Shown here piece after piece: positions 27,389 through 39,700 of a stretch of DNA of 64,000 nucleotides. Source of the stretch: Larus michahellis (lineage: Eukaryota > Chordata > Aves > Charadriiformes > Laridae). Each line of letters opens with the position of its first letter. The stretch's first letter is position 1. The DNA lies in the NCBI RefSeq assembly GCF_964199755.1, contig NC_133901.1, positions 11,113,556-11,177,555 of the forward strand. The letters are read 5' to 3'. The position numbers and the translations under genes were made by a program. The notes beneath the pieces were generated by a model, which did no database searches, was not told the origin of the DNA, and was given only the letters and a program-made list of their open reading frames with translations.

Positions 27389-27600
27389 GCTGCACGGTGC
27401 GGGGCGGCGCGGCGCGGCCGGCGCCCCCTCCCGCCCCCGCCGCGCTCTGCAGCCGCCCGCCGCTGCGGCGACCCCTGGCGGCGGCCGCGCCCCGCGCCGC
27501 AGGCCTGAGGGGAAGCGTGGAGGTCGGGCCGGGCACGGCCTCCCCTCACGGAGCTCAGCAGCCCGCCCCAGCGTTGCTCACAGCGGCCCCTGCTCGGTCC
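27060..27600 (-). promoter_or_regulatory. DGKD: CpG island and presumed DGKD promoter
   Basis: Extremely GC- and CpG-rich DNA around and upstream of DGKD exon 1, with several GC-box-like runs (ccgcccccgc at 27431, cagcccgcccc near 27560) and no TATA box near the start codon. This is the usual TATA-less CpG-island promoter of a widely expressed gene. The transcription start cannot be fixed from sequence alone; the 5'UTR should lie upstream of 27388 in the minus direction. Confidence 0.75.
27221..27388 (-). CDS. DGKD: DGKD exon 1 (coding part)
   Basis: Fifty-six codons from ATG (27388) to the donor gtgcgtgcg after RQK. The first 25 residues are alanine-rich with GCG/GCC codons, where human DGKD is proline-rich. 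The downstream Ser/Glu/Asp segment and [15 protein letters not shown] are conserved. The reading frame stays open into the intron, so the boundary rests on the donor and on the in-frame join to TIIKEG in exon 2. Confidence 0.93.
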
Positions 27601-28775
27601 GAGCAGCCCCGTGGCCGTTGGGGGCCAGAGAAACGGGAACCCCTGAGGAGGGGAGCCCAAAAGCCTGATTCTTGTGTTTCCAGCACTCCAGTTGTTCTGC
27701 TGCACGTAATAAAATAGCACAGGTGAATCCTGGGGAGTCTCCTGGCCCAAGGTGATACCTGTTGTACCCACCTCCTGCACAAGAAGGTACTTTGCACCTG
27801 CTCCATCTTACACAGTCACATTCAGGCTCGCCACTTTCAGCACCAAAACAGCCCAACATCACTCTCGCCCGAGTCATCCTTTCCCCACACGCGCCATTCC
27901 TCATGGGCTCCGTTTACATGAGGTAACTCTGCCCCGAAGCACTTGTTTCTCTCGTGTCCCATTAGCTGCAGCTATGGAACAGCATGGAGTGTTTCAGGTG
28001 GGATTTTGTAAAGATGGGCGAAGACAAAGCATGTGTCACCAAACCAGGCCCCTCAGCAGACAGCTAAACACAGAGGCCACATATTTGATGCAAGCCCTGT
28101 TCAAAAGCAGCAGTCTCAGAGATACCATGGCTCGCAGCACGCACCCCTCTCCTGGAGCTGGCTTTCTATAAATGGAGTCCCACCACACTGCAGGAGACCG
28201 GGCCGCTCTCCTCCATCTGTAAATAGGACTAGCAGCTACAGGTCTGACTTGGTGGAAGAGCGACATAACATCAGAACCAGAAAGGCAAGACGAGCCAAAA
28301 AGTTCCAGCTAGAGACCTCTTTTCATCTGACAGGTCAGTGTCTGCTGACTGAAGGGCAGAGGAAGGGGAGCTGAAGGAGCCAGCAGAATGTGCTTGCTCC
28401 CTCCACGAACGAGCAAACATCCAGCGTGAGCTAAACAAAAGCCAATGTCTGAGAGCACGTTCCTAAGCCTAGGCAAAAGGACAGATTTAATAACCACCCT
28501 GACTCCTCCCCACCGCACAGCACAGCGCGCCGTGATTTTGTTGCACAGCTAGCTTACAGAAGTCATCACAGCAGATGAACTCGAGGCAGCGACGGAGGTG
28601 CTTCACAAGGTTGACATATAAGAACAGAATAATAATAATAAAAAAAATAAATCAGGCCTCTAAGTTTTCTAGTCCCATACTTACAGGTCCCGCAGCCAGG
28701 AACACTGAAGGAAACACCTCTGTGGAAGAAGCCACGCTTCCAAGCAAGACTGGAACACTGTCACACACTGTCCCC

Positions 28776-28796
28776 CCTCCTCCTCCTCCTCCTCCC
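28776..28796. repeat. (CCT)n trinucleotide microsatellite
   Basis: Seven consecutive cct units after a short C-run, in intergenic DNA upstream of DGKD. A possible length-polymorphic marker. Confidence 0.9.
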
Positions 28797-29659
28797 ATCT
28801 TTAAAGGATTTCCTGAATAACAGCTCTCCGAGACCAGCATATTCACAACCAGGAGAGCAAACATGCTGCTTCTAGCAATTTCATCTAAGGTGAAACAGCT
28901 GTGACTAATGGAGCCAAACACCCTGACAGGTGGTATGAGGTGAGAGCACTGATGGAACTGCAAAATCAGCTGTGGTCTTCACTCTGCTTTCAGCAGCTTC
29001 ATCAAGACCAGTTTACAGAAGCAAAACAGAAGGCAGCTTTACTTTTAACCCAACCTATTTTAAGCACGAAAGACCACATATAAAGCCGTTTGGTTAAAGC
29101 CTTCAGACAATCCACAAAAGTAAGGCTTGTAACTGTGGTGGTGTCAGTAAGAAAGAACAAACAAGCCTCTGCTCAAAAAATGAGCCTGTATATAGAACAA
29201 TTCTGCAGAAATGCCAGAGTGCAGCCCACGCTTTTCTCCAGAGCAGGCTGCTTTGGCTTGTTATAGTTATCAATCGTAAGCTAAGCCAGAGAGGGGGCAA
29301 GCTTAGTTTGTGCAGCCTCTGTGGTCTGAAGCAGGATGGAAGTGCAACACGCTTCCAGCGGGCTTTCACCAGGAGTCCTACTCCTGCTGGGAGGAAACGG
29401 ACATCTCAAAAACGTCTCCCTCGTTTACTTCTCTGTTAAAAGCACATCGTTGTCAACTGAGATATAAGTGGGAAGCTCTTAATTCCATTTACCAGTGCGT
29501 AGGGTGGGCAACATATGTTTATGTTAATAAATGTAGGCCCTACATTCAGACTTTCCAGGAGAATTTAAACCAGAGACATCAAAAAGCAGATTTAGCGCAA
29601 AAACAAGAAAAAGAGAACACCAGTCATTTTACATGCAAAATGTAATTAGCTGATGCAAC

Positions 29660-29900
29660 TCACTTCAGTCAAAATATAAGTGAGATTCAGGAAAGGATTA
29701 GACATTTACACGGATAATGAGAATATCCAGATCAACAAGAGAAAACAAAGTTTGCAGAACACAATCTCATTTCTTAGAGCATACACCGACCTCTGGCAGA
29801 TGGATGTTGGAAAAGGCTCCTCGGGGCAGGCTGCCCCATAATTTCCTCCTTAATTTTACTGCACCCTCTTTTGAAGTGCTGTTGCATACAGGAAACTAGA
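29660..29900 (+). mobile_element. Old CR1-like LINE 3'UTR fragment
   Basis: Contains 'gattagacatttacacgg' and 'ataatgagaatatccag', then '(c)aaagtttg', 'ggggcaggctgccccataat' and 'tgcaccctcttttgaag'. This matches the diverged 3'-terminal segment of older amniote CR1 subfamilies as I know them. The sequence is degraded and no open frame is preserved. Confidence 0.65.
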
Positions 29901-30383
29901 TTAAATATAGGCTCAGTCTGGACTAGCAGTTCTCTGCTTGGGGTTGTGTATAGGGAGCTTTGTTAAGGAATTCATGGACAGTGCACATTCCTCTCATCTT
30001 TAATAACGTGGTTGTTAAGCATATTGCTAGAAAGCTAACATTGTATCTCAACATTATAGTCACTGTGGAAGATGACTTGCCAGACATGAATGGTACAGAA
30101 AATGGATGTAAGCCACACACGGGAACAGGGCAAGCACTGAGAATATTCACTAGATGAGTTTGGTAAAGCAGAAATGCAAAAGCAACCAAAAGGAGATAAA
30201 ATCAGTTTTGTACAGTCCGCTGAGAAACTTCAGTGAATGACCAAAGGCTGCAAGCCAGCCTGTCAGACTAGGACTTGGTTCACTAATGTTTTGAAGTCAG
30301 AGACTCTTTGACACCGAGTAAACCTAGGCAAGCTGCACAAACCATCACTTCAGCTCTCAGCAGCGGTGAAAGCAGCCAACCTT

Positions 30384-30389
30384 TTTATT
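30384..30389 (-). terminator. SAG: Candidate SAG polyadenylation signal
   Basis: Reverse complement reads AATAAA (plus: tttatt), about 275 nt past the SAG stop codon. It is the nearest canonical hexamer downstream. The cleavage site itself cannot be seen. Confidence 0.6.
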
Positions 30390-30661
30390 AGGTAGCCGTG
30401 AAAGCCAAAGTCATGGCATGGCAGCCTTCCTGTCCTCCTCTGGTAGCTCCAGTAAGCATCAGGTTTTGAGTTTGCTACATTCTTCTAGAGTTGAAGCTTT
30501 TAATAAGTAATAGAGATTCATGACTTTATGTCCACTGATCTCAGGGTTGATCCCTGGAAGACAATGCATGCACTGAGAACATGGAGTTTACTAGAAACTT
30601 ATCTCCTAAATTTCTAATTGATGCCAGACTACGTAGCTTCTCTGGCAGCTTGTTCTTTCAG

Positions 30662-30755
30662 TCACTCATCAGTTGAGGATGCATTCTTATCTTCACCATC
30701 AGGCGTATCTTTTAGCTGTTGACGAGCAAACTCCTCAAATACCAGCTCTGCTTCA
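30662..30755 (-). CDS. SAG: SAG exon 16 (last coding exon)
   Basis: Acceptor ccatttcag, then [20 protein letters not shown] and [10 protein letters not shown] with a TGA stop at 30664–30662. This is the regulatory C-tail, acidic and Ser/Thr-rich at the very end. Confidence 0.96.
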
Positions 30756-33700
30756 CTGAAATGGAAGAAAAACAGGTCTTTCAAAATGATGTTAGCAATT
30801 TTTTTATACCAGCAGACTAAAGGCAACACATGGGAGGAAGAAGAGAAGCCCCAAGCAGACTCTGGTAATGTTTCCTTTGTCTTCAAAGGGATTTGTATCA
30901 CATTCCCACAGGCACCGTCTTCATTGGCGGTGTTCTAGCTAGTATGAAAAGCAGTCGCTTGAGCAAGTCAGGATACAAACTGAGGAGGTTTTCATCTGTA
31001 CTGAATCATGTCCATTCCAGCTAAATATTTATCAGCTAGCTGAAAAGTCTGCAGCCTGAAAGAGTCTTTGTCTAGAAATAAAATGTGAAACCTTTCATCC
31101 TTATTCATTCTGTAGTAAAATATGGGCACGTGGTCAAACCTATTGAGTTCCTGAAACTTAGAGCTACAGATGATCAGCTGACCACAAACACATCCCTCCT
31201 CCAACGTGTTTCCTTAAACGAGTTTCACGTGGTCAGTCATTGCTGTTCAACTGATGGCAGTAATGTGTCAAGCCACAGTAACTTGCTCACTTGGGATTTA
31301 AGCTCATACTCTGTGAACCCTGTGGATTTTTGGACAATTTTGAGGAGTTTTCAAAGGCTCAATGCACAACTGCAGCTAGAATGTGAAATATCATTAAAAG
31401 AAACTTACCCGTCCTTCCCTGCAGTCACCAGCATTCAGCAAAAGGAGGAAAAAAGACACACTAAGTAGTTAGAACCGTGGATCCTAAAACCAGCAAAAAT
31501 TTCTAAACTGACAAGACAAAACAGTGACAAGCACTAGGATTTGCAGCAATACAAGAATTCCAGAAAGTCTCAAAATGTGCATACGTGCACCTGATGAAGC
31601 AAAACTCAATCTCCCCAACGGAAAAGCACTCCAGCAATGTTGCCCAAGACATCAGAAGGGCTGAGAAATAGAGACAGATTTTCCCATTTATGCTGCCAGC
31701 GGTCACAGCTGTGAGAGACTCCGTGCATACACTGCTATTCAAAGATGACAGCGCTTGGGTGTCAGGAGGTTAGTCGATAAGTTGGTCTGTCACTGTGATT
31801 TAAGTAGTCAGCTGATGAGAAGACAATGTTCTTGTTCGATAAACATGAAGGTATTAAAAATCAAACGACATCAGAATACAGAAAGGCCTATGCGGTCTCT
31901 CGTTAGTTTATGCACTTGAGGCAATACTCCAGATTTCAACCTTCCCTAAATATAATCCCGAGACCTTTGGCACTTGTACTTCTTCAATGTGATTTTTGCT
32001 AACCGCACCATAATGAATGCTGCTTGCTAGCAGGGTTCCTCGGACGCTGTTTCAGCACAGCCTGAAATGAGCAGAATAGACTGTATGGCAGTGATGAAAT
32101 GGGGGCAGGGATTTTTTTTTTTGCTCTCACAGTTACTTTATCTTTAGCAAGTAACCATCGCTTCACTGGCTTACTTATCATGAGTTCAAGTCAGGGAGCA
32201 AAGCACACCCAAGACATCATCCTACAGAAGTCATCAGGGATCTGGGATGCTTCAGTGACTGGATGACTCGCTACCCGGAGAATTCCCACCCACACCGCAC
32301 ACTGAAATCAAGGGCAACAAGTGGAAACTAGCACTGCTGGAAAAGTCAGCATTAAAAGTGTGCCAAATAGGGCCACTCTAGCCAAAATGCCTCAAAGGAT
32401 GGACCATGTAAAGACACTCATGATGGCATCTATCCAGACTCAGAAAGGATGGTTTCCTCTACTCACAGAAGCCAAGATGAAGCTGGAAAGTCTCAGGGCA
32501 CACATGCTTGATTGAAACGGATTTAAAATGAAATATTTTGAACTTTCAAAAATTTCCAACACATAAAGCATCGTTCCCATTTCATTTTTCCTGAAATTTT
32601 TATTCTTTAAATAGTCTGCCCCCTTTGAAGAGCGTTCATTACTATGGGAACAGTGACATCAGTGATGCGGGTGAAGCTGTGCGATACCCACCAGTGTGCT
32701 TTGAAGCCAATTTTACGAAACGGGTTGAAGGGGAAAAGTAGGTATTGTTTCAATTGGGCATATACTTTACTGTCAGATAAATGCTTATTGAACCAATACT
32801 TAGGTAGTGTGGCAGCAGAGTAATGCTTAGCATATACCTCAGATGTAAGATTACGTTCCAAGATGCCCTTCTTTACCTTCAGGCTGCTACACTAACAGAT
32901 AGCTTGTTAAATGCTATTAGCGCCCTAGCAGGAGTTAGGCCCATTCCACACAGTTCTCTGGCTGTCCCGTGGCTTATTTAACATTATAACACTGAAAAAT
33001 TGTCCGGATCCTGAGAATGGGTAGGCTTTTTCCTTTTTTAACTGGCATCGCAGCAATTGTTTTGAGGACTGGGACGGGAGGGGGCTGTGTTCAAGGATCC
33101 ACGAGGCTCCAGAATGTCATCATGCTCTCTGCAGAGGGTTTTCTGCAAGCTTTTATTATGCGGCCACAGAAAAGATTCCATCTAATTAAAGTTGTGGCAT
33201 ATGGTAATTTTCATTATAAGCTTGCTTTTAACCTCTCTTAACTTTATGGTGGGGGGAAAAAAAAAAAGGGAGTGGGCTGTGTTATTTTTCAAAACATTAC
33301 AGTGCTTAAAAAATTAACTAATTTCTGAAAGTTAGAATACCAGTACAGGGCAGGTATAGCTTTAATATTAAAGGGACAAAGCATTTACGGGTTTCTTGAG
33401 ACCAGCCCTTTTGTGCAAGTTTAACAAGGGAGCAGATACATGACCATCTGTTGAACAACAGCCAAAACAAAGGCCAGTGTCCAAGACATAGGTCCACAAA
33501 ACGTAAAACATCAGGAGAAGGGCAGGAAAACCCCAGACCGAAGAATTCACGCTGAGGCCACGGCCTTGAGAGAAACCCAGCAGGAGCCGCTGGGCTAACT
33601 GCTGACTGGGAAAGGTCTTCATGCCTGGGAAAGGCATGAAGATACACAGCCCAGTTTGAATCTATCTTTAAAAGAAACAGATCTCTATCCATTTTTGTCA

Positions 33701-36700
33701 ACCGGCGGAAAAGACAGCCTGCCAATGTGACAGGAGCTGCTTCGCCTAAAAATAACCACCTGTGAACCACATGGGTCCAAAAACAGTTGCAAAACCAGCA
33801 CACATGAAACATGCAAATGCTGGCCTACAAGAAGTCCGAGGCAAGGGAGCTATAAATAAACATGGGAAAGGAAAGGTAGCAAGCCGTTCCTTTGCTGTCT
33901 CCTCCAGGCACAGGAAAGAAAGAGCAAGCAAACCGCAATAGCCATGCACTCTGACGGACCTGCGTTTCACTGCCTGATGAACGCTTCGGAGCTCGCTCAC
34001 AGAGGGCAAAGCACTCTGCTGCGAAACAAAGCACGCAGCAGTTCACCACGCTCGCCCCAGTTTGGCCCTAAAAAAATTAAACCGTGTTCTTGAGAAGGTT
34101 ATCCTTCTGAGGTTCTCTACACTCAAATCAGCCCTGCGTGATTAAATACACTGATGCTATGCGTCTTTTATTTACTTTTGCCTTAAATCACCTTGGCTAG
34201 CGAAGGGAAAAGGACATTGCCCCACTGCAAGGAATAAATGGTAATATGTGGCATTTTTAAATCCCACTTCAGCTTTGACTCTAAGTTGCTTGCTTTGACT
34301 GCTTTCCTTTCTCCCAGCTGTGCCTTAAGATGAAGCGACAGTCAAGTAAGCGGAGAGGTACAACAGGCAAGCTGCTTACTACTGACTCATCAGTAAAAAC
34401 AAAAAGTAACGGAAAAAGAAGATAAGGAGTGATCTCAAAATTCCCTGTGCATGCACCCCTGCCTACACCCACCACAGAAGCTGCCGAACAAACCAACAAA
34501 GAAAAAAAGCCATTTTTGGGGGCCTCTGGGAGTCTAAACGCTGTTTAAGCTCCATCTCTGCAACTAAGTCTTGATTTGCTCGATTACAAATTAAATGGTA
34601 TTTCACTAATGAAAGGCATTTTATTTCTCAGAGTTTATGAACTTAGGTGGTAGAATAAGAATTTTAAAAGCATGAACCCACAATTGGGAAGAGTGACTAG
34701 GCATAGGGCACGGTAAACTACCAGCCAAGAACGCTGGGAAGAGTTTTAGTTTACAAGCTTCATAGAGAAGGCTGGTTTATTCTCTGTAATGAGCTCAGAC
34801 ACCACATTCCAGCACAGTTTTCAAGTCAGCTATGTAGGCTTCAGAGGAATTTTCTGCTGTTACAGTTTTTTTTTTTGTTTTTGTTTTTTTTTTTTTTTTT
34901 TAAGAGAAAGCATTTATTTCTCGAGTTAACCATTTGTAAGGCTTTCCCCACGGGATAGCTCTTGAAACTACCGGTATTTTTTTTCAATTTATAAGAAATT
35001 TGCAGTCTCCATCTGTACAAAATGCATGAACTGTAGCTGTCTTCTGACAGTAAGCTCCTGGAAGGCTTTGATGTAGCAAACAATACGTGGGCTGTGCCTT
35101 TGGTAGAGGATGTGTTGGGGGAAGCGATCTGAGAAATATTGCAGTTCTCCATTTCCCTTGTAAAGTCTTCTGCCCACATCCTTTTGAGTGCACTATATGA
35201 AGGAGTGTATCTATCAGCCATCCTTTGAAATGATCTTAGAAGGGAGAACTGACTGACTTCCATTTTTCCTCATATTACAAGTGCTTCTGCTGGAATTATC
35301 TGCCGGAAGCATAAGTAATAAAAAGGGGGTTGCAGCACCGCAAACACCAAAAAGCATCCCGTAAAAAAATTCACACCGTTCTGAAACTGTAAAATTCTTT
35401 ACAGTTGCCTAAGCCTTTAGAAGATCCTTGTTTGAAGTTCTCAAGCTTTTCTCCCTATCCGTGACAGCTCCAGATTTTGTAGCCCTGAGCTGCCCCACCT
35501 GCCCTGCGAGGCTCCCCATGGACACTAGATGGCCCTCACCAGCCACCGCTGCCGGGACCGCTGGTGGCAGTCCCAACTCCTCCCCGAGTGCCTGGGAAGG
35601 GGGATTGCCGCAGGAAAGGCTGAGGGAAATGCTTCAAGTATGTACGAGCTACCAGAAGGGACAGGAGACCCTTGCCAAAGTGGCTGTCCCACAATGCATC
35701 ACCCACTCAAGGTCACGATCAAGTGTGCAGCAGTGTCAGTGTTTTCGCTGGCAGAGCTTTGCTGCCCTGCAGCGTGAAAATGGAACCCGCAGCCTGGGCA
35801 CAGTGACGCCGACAAAAGCACGTGCTTCACAGCACCTTCTGCAAGGTGATCCAACATTACCAGTCCTATGGACCAACATGCAGGACCCGACGCCCACCTC
35901 ACAGGCCAGCCAGAGGCAGCTTTGGGCTGCGTGGCTGCTGTAGGGTATCCTGTGCTGCCCCTCGGTGACGTCTCCTTTGCGGCCACAGCAGAAAGGGAGG
36001 GAGAGGGGAACAGGCCTCATGGATTTGCCCTGAAGGTGCTTCCTACACTCACTGTGTTACTCTGCTGGGGTGTAACACGCACAAAAAGCTTCTCCTATGA
36101 GCACGTTGCATGCCTGTGCCGAGAGGCCTTGCTGGCACAGCTCACGGCAGGGGTTTTCCCAGTGGAAGTGGGAGTTTCCTATGGTGCAATTCTCAAAGAG
36201 GAGTGAAGATATCTACCTCTGCCCACTCCAGCACATCCGTAATTAGCAAACAGTGATTCCCAACCAGAGCAACTGAGCGTGGAGAGGATCACCACTCTCT
36301 TCTCATTGCTCACACGTGATTCCTCCAACAATTTCACACAATAAGGACTAAAGTCACCGCTCTCTAATGCTTCCAGTATAGAACATGGCATCTATGTTGG
36401 GATAACTCCTTTCATAGCCTCTTTCATGTCCTTCCAATGGTCATGTTCTCACATATAGCTGCTTTGGTTAAGTTTGGGCCCAAAGAGAAAAAGAAAGAAA
36501 AAGCAGTGCAGAAGCAGCCTTCGGTTTTTGTTTGAAGCCCATGAAAGTCTGTCCAAATACAGGGGGCAGGGCAAGATGACTCATCTGTATCAAGCCCCAA
36601 CATCAGAAAGCTGGCATACTGTTTTGTGTTCCAGCTTCAGATGCCACAGAGGAGCTCCTGTACAGGCTGTGGTGCAAGCACCTTGCAGTTCTTGTATGCT

Positions 36701-39700
36701 CACCATTAGAGAACAGAGCCAGCCAGGGCCTGAAGAAGTGGGAGGAGAACACAGATGCTCAAGACGGCCCGCAGTTTTGGCATCGGATCCAAGCCCTGGC
36801 ATGCCTGGGGAAGGCTAGTTCCTTACACCGCTTTAAAGTTCCCACACTTTCATTTACTGACATGACTATGAAGAGACATTCCTCTCACGTACCTGCTGAA
36901 CATAAAGGCCACAGCACAGACACCGTGGCCAATGCCACATCAACATAACGGGGACTCTAAAAAAATCACTTAACAGTTCATCACCTCTTAACTTTGCTTA
37001 AAAGCATTTTGCTTTTTACAATGCTCATGCCTCTTAGGTGTTTCCTATGACTCATTCTTGTTTGGTGTATTACAATCCGGCGGAGAATTGTTGTCCACCT
37101 CGTCCAGGACATTTTGCACAGTAGTCATGAGATTGAACTGTGCAGTGCTTCCTCAAGCCCCTGTGCTTTGTATTGTGACTCCGTAGATGAAAGACAAAAA
37201 GGGAACATGACCCATTTCCACCTGTCTCCCATCTTAGCATCCCTTCTCCCCGTTATTTTGGGCCTTGAGATTGAGATCTATATACACACGCATATACATA
37301 TACACACACACACACAAAACAGCCCCCATACTGGAGTCTTGTTGATTCTAAAGGCCTCCTGTAGAACAAACCACTACAAGCCTTGCAAAGGTAAGATTTC
37401 ACGTCAGTCTGTTAATGAAGAAAGGCAAAAACCAGGCATAACTGACCTGCTGGGTTCTTTTCCTCAGGTTTGGGGTGCATGAGACGGAACGGCAGCTCTG
37501 TGCCCACTTCACTTTGGGGAGAAAAGAGAATTCATCAGACCCACAGCTCCATTCACGCCTGGTTCAGTACCCTTCCCACCTGCGGCCAGCCCGAGCCCTG
37601 AACTCCGGCTTCACCCGTTCTTTCATCTTTTTCCAATCATAATTTTCCCCTCAAAAAGAGTTAAACTGATTTCTCCACAAATATCCCAGGCTTAGCCACT
37701 TTAATAAACTGGGTTTATTAAGTGCTGAATGTACTCGCCTGTACATAAAACCAGAAATATTTTTGTACTTGCTTAATTTTCACAGCTGAGTGCAATTCTT
37801 ATTTCTGTCAGGTTAGGGGAGAGTTAATGGTGGCGGGTTTTTTTAGGGAGGCAGGACAAGGAATAGGAAAGAGGGTAAAAAAAATTCATGAATTAACAAC
37901 TACAACTGCATGGTCTGAAAAGGAAGATGACATTTACCTGGAAGTGAGGTCTCCCAGCATGCTACAGAAGAAAACAAGGAGAAAAACACAACCATATTTA
38001 GTGCCTTTCCATTCCAGCGCTCTACCAAATGCTGTTTTATTGGTGGGCTATTGAAATCACCTTCCTCGTATTCTCCTCTCTACTTGCCACAAAGCACAAC
38101 ATCCAAATAAACTTGGTTTTGAAAAAGGTAATTTTCGTTTTTCATGTTCTTCCCATGGAGAAAGAGTCTAAGTTTTTGAAATCCTGACCGAGTGTTGGGC
38201 ATGGGTCCTTTCTTGGGAGCCAAAGGACAAGGGCAATCGGAGGACCACAGATGGCAGCAGTCATTCTGTCATGCTTTAGGCAAATCATTGACTCATTTTT
38301 ATACTAGAAAGAAGGCTAGATGAATGAAATACAAATGTAAACAGTGACTATCACCAGAGTTATCCTTGTCCTCTTTCGCACTGTGTGCTGGGGACTAGCT
38401 CGTGTTGATAGCATCAGTACAGAACCTGAGCTACGGTGTTGATGACTCTCAGGCAGATGTCTCTACCTTCTGCTCTGGGAGAACGAGAATGCCAACATAA
38501 AGGCTCACACAAAGTTTCGCTTCAGTTCTCGCAAAATAAGTTATGGCTTTGAAACAGAAAATTTCAATGCAAACCAGAGGTTCATACTTCAGTCATAAAG
38601 TCACACGGTACCTAAGGAAGGTAATCCAGCCCCTCTGGCTCTGGCAAGTTCTTTGGATAGGCCAAGACTGATTTCCAGGCAGTTTATGCTTTAGAGGAGG
38701 CCTGATATGCTACAACACTAGGACTAGACTCTAAAGAGTCTGTTATTCTTACCCTGGAACAGTGAGCTTCACTTTGACCTTGTAGGAAACCAGAATCCCC
38801 ATCACTGTCTTGTCTATTCCGTCCTTAATACTAGCAGAGAAAACAGACAGCAGCGTTAGGCAGCACGGCAACAGAGCGACAATATACGGCTGCAGCAAGA
38901 ACTGGGTGAACATCCTATTCTCCTGACAGGGACAGAGCGGACGAGCCCCAGGGACAGCGAATACCTCTCCAGATCTGTGCTCACTGTTTAGCCTGAACAA
39001 ATGCGACAGGTTAAGTCATGCGACGTAGACCAACCCATTTGGACACACATTTAGAGTACAAACTCCTGACAGGAGTGTCTCCTCCATCCTCCCCGCTTCT
39101 CTATAACCCTCCACTAGCTAAGACCATTTAGAACTCTACTCACATGGTACTAGAAGCCAAGTTGGTGTCCTCATCCTTTAGCTTTCCGTCCAGAGCTATT
39201 TCCCGGTTCTCCCTGTTATTTGCTAGCAAGGGCAAAAGTATCAGTGTCTTGGTCAGGCTGCTGTTTGGCTGCACCTTTTCCCTGAAAATAAGCAGTAGGT
39301 GAGAGAAGGAAAGCGATACGGTGATTTGTGTCACACAACCCAAACCAAGAGAATTTCAAAACAGATTACACACCCATCCAAAAGGAGCGGGATTTATCTG
39401 TCCAAATTTAGTTGTCTACAATGCAGACATCTACATCTAAACTGGTCAGAAAAATTCCCTTTATAATCAGCAGAAAGGAACAAGCACTTGCAGAAAATCA
39501 TTAATTTCACATTAAGGCAGACTGCTAAAGTAGGTCAAACTATGCTGCAAACCTCTAAATTTGGACAAAATAAATCCTAGTTTAGAAGACTAGTACTCAG
39601 TGGAAAACGTGCCCCTAAGCTACAGGAGAAAAAAGCCAGAAAAATATAAAATACCCGTGTGTGCCCAGCTCTCCTCACAAAGCAGGGTTCAATGCTGCAC

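Larger units (their letters stand above)
27700..30380. other. Intergenic region between SAG 3' end and DGKD promoter
   Basis: About 2.7 kb with an AAT-rich patch (28626–28650), a (CCT)n tract (28776–28796) and the old CR1 fragment at 29660–29900. No coding exon recognised on either strand. Confidence 0.65.
31419..37446 (-). other. SAG: SAG intron 14 (about 6 kb)
   Basis: The largest SAG intron. It holds a poly-T tract interrupted by single Gs (34866–34901) and a TA/CA dinucleotide run (37278–37317). Chance frames include a minus frame near 32607–32895 (about 97 codons) and a GC-richer stretch at 35500–36000. No known gene recognised. Confidence 0.7.

Noticed and set aside
26574..27780. Several long overlapping frames (up to 371 codons) on the minus strand, and one of 222 codons on the plus strand at 27000–27668
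   Set aside because: They run through the GC-rich minisatellite and CpG island, are low-complexity (Pro/Arg/Gly/Ala) and overlap one another in different frames. Only the 56-codon DGKD exon 1 inside this region is supported by homology and a splice donor.
32877..32886. Alternative 10-nt microexon candidate for SAG (cagcctgaag between an AG and gtaaag)
   Set aside because: In the required phase it gives an immediate TGA stop, so it cannot join exons 14 and 16. The candidate at 31409–31418 fits phase and splice consensus.
33318..33812. 164-codon minus-strand frame in SAG intron 14
   Set aside because: Trp/Cys/Phe-rich random-looking composition, no domain, no splice context; treated as chance.
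35428..35943. 171-codon plus-strand frame in SAG intron 14
   Set aside because: Lies in a locally GC-richer stretch with overlapping frames on the other strand; no motif recognised.
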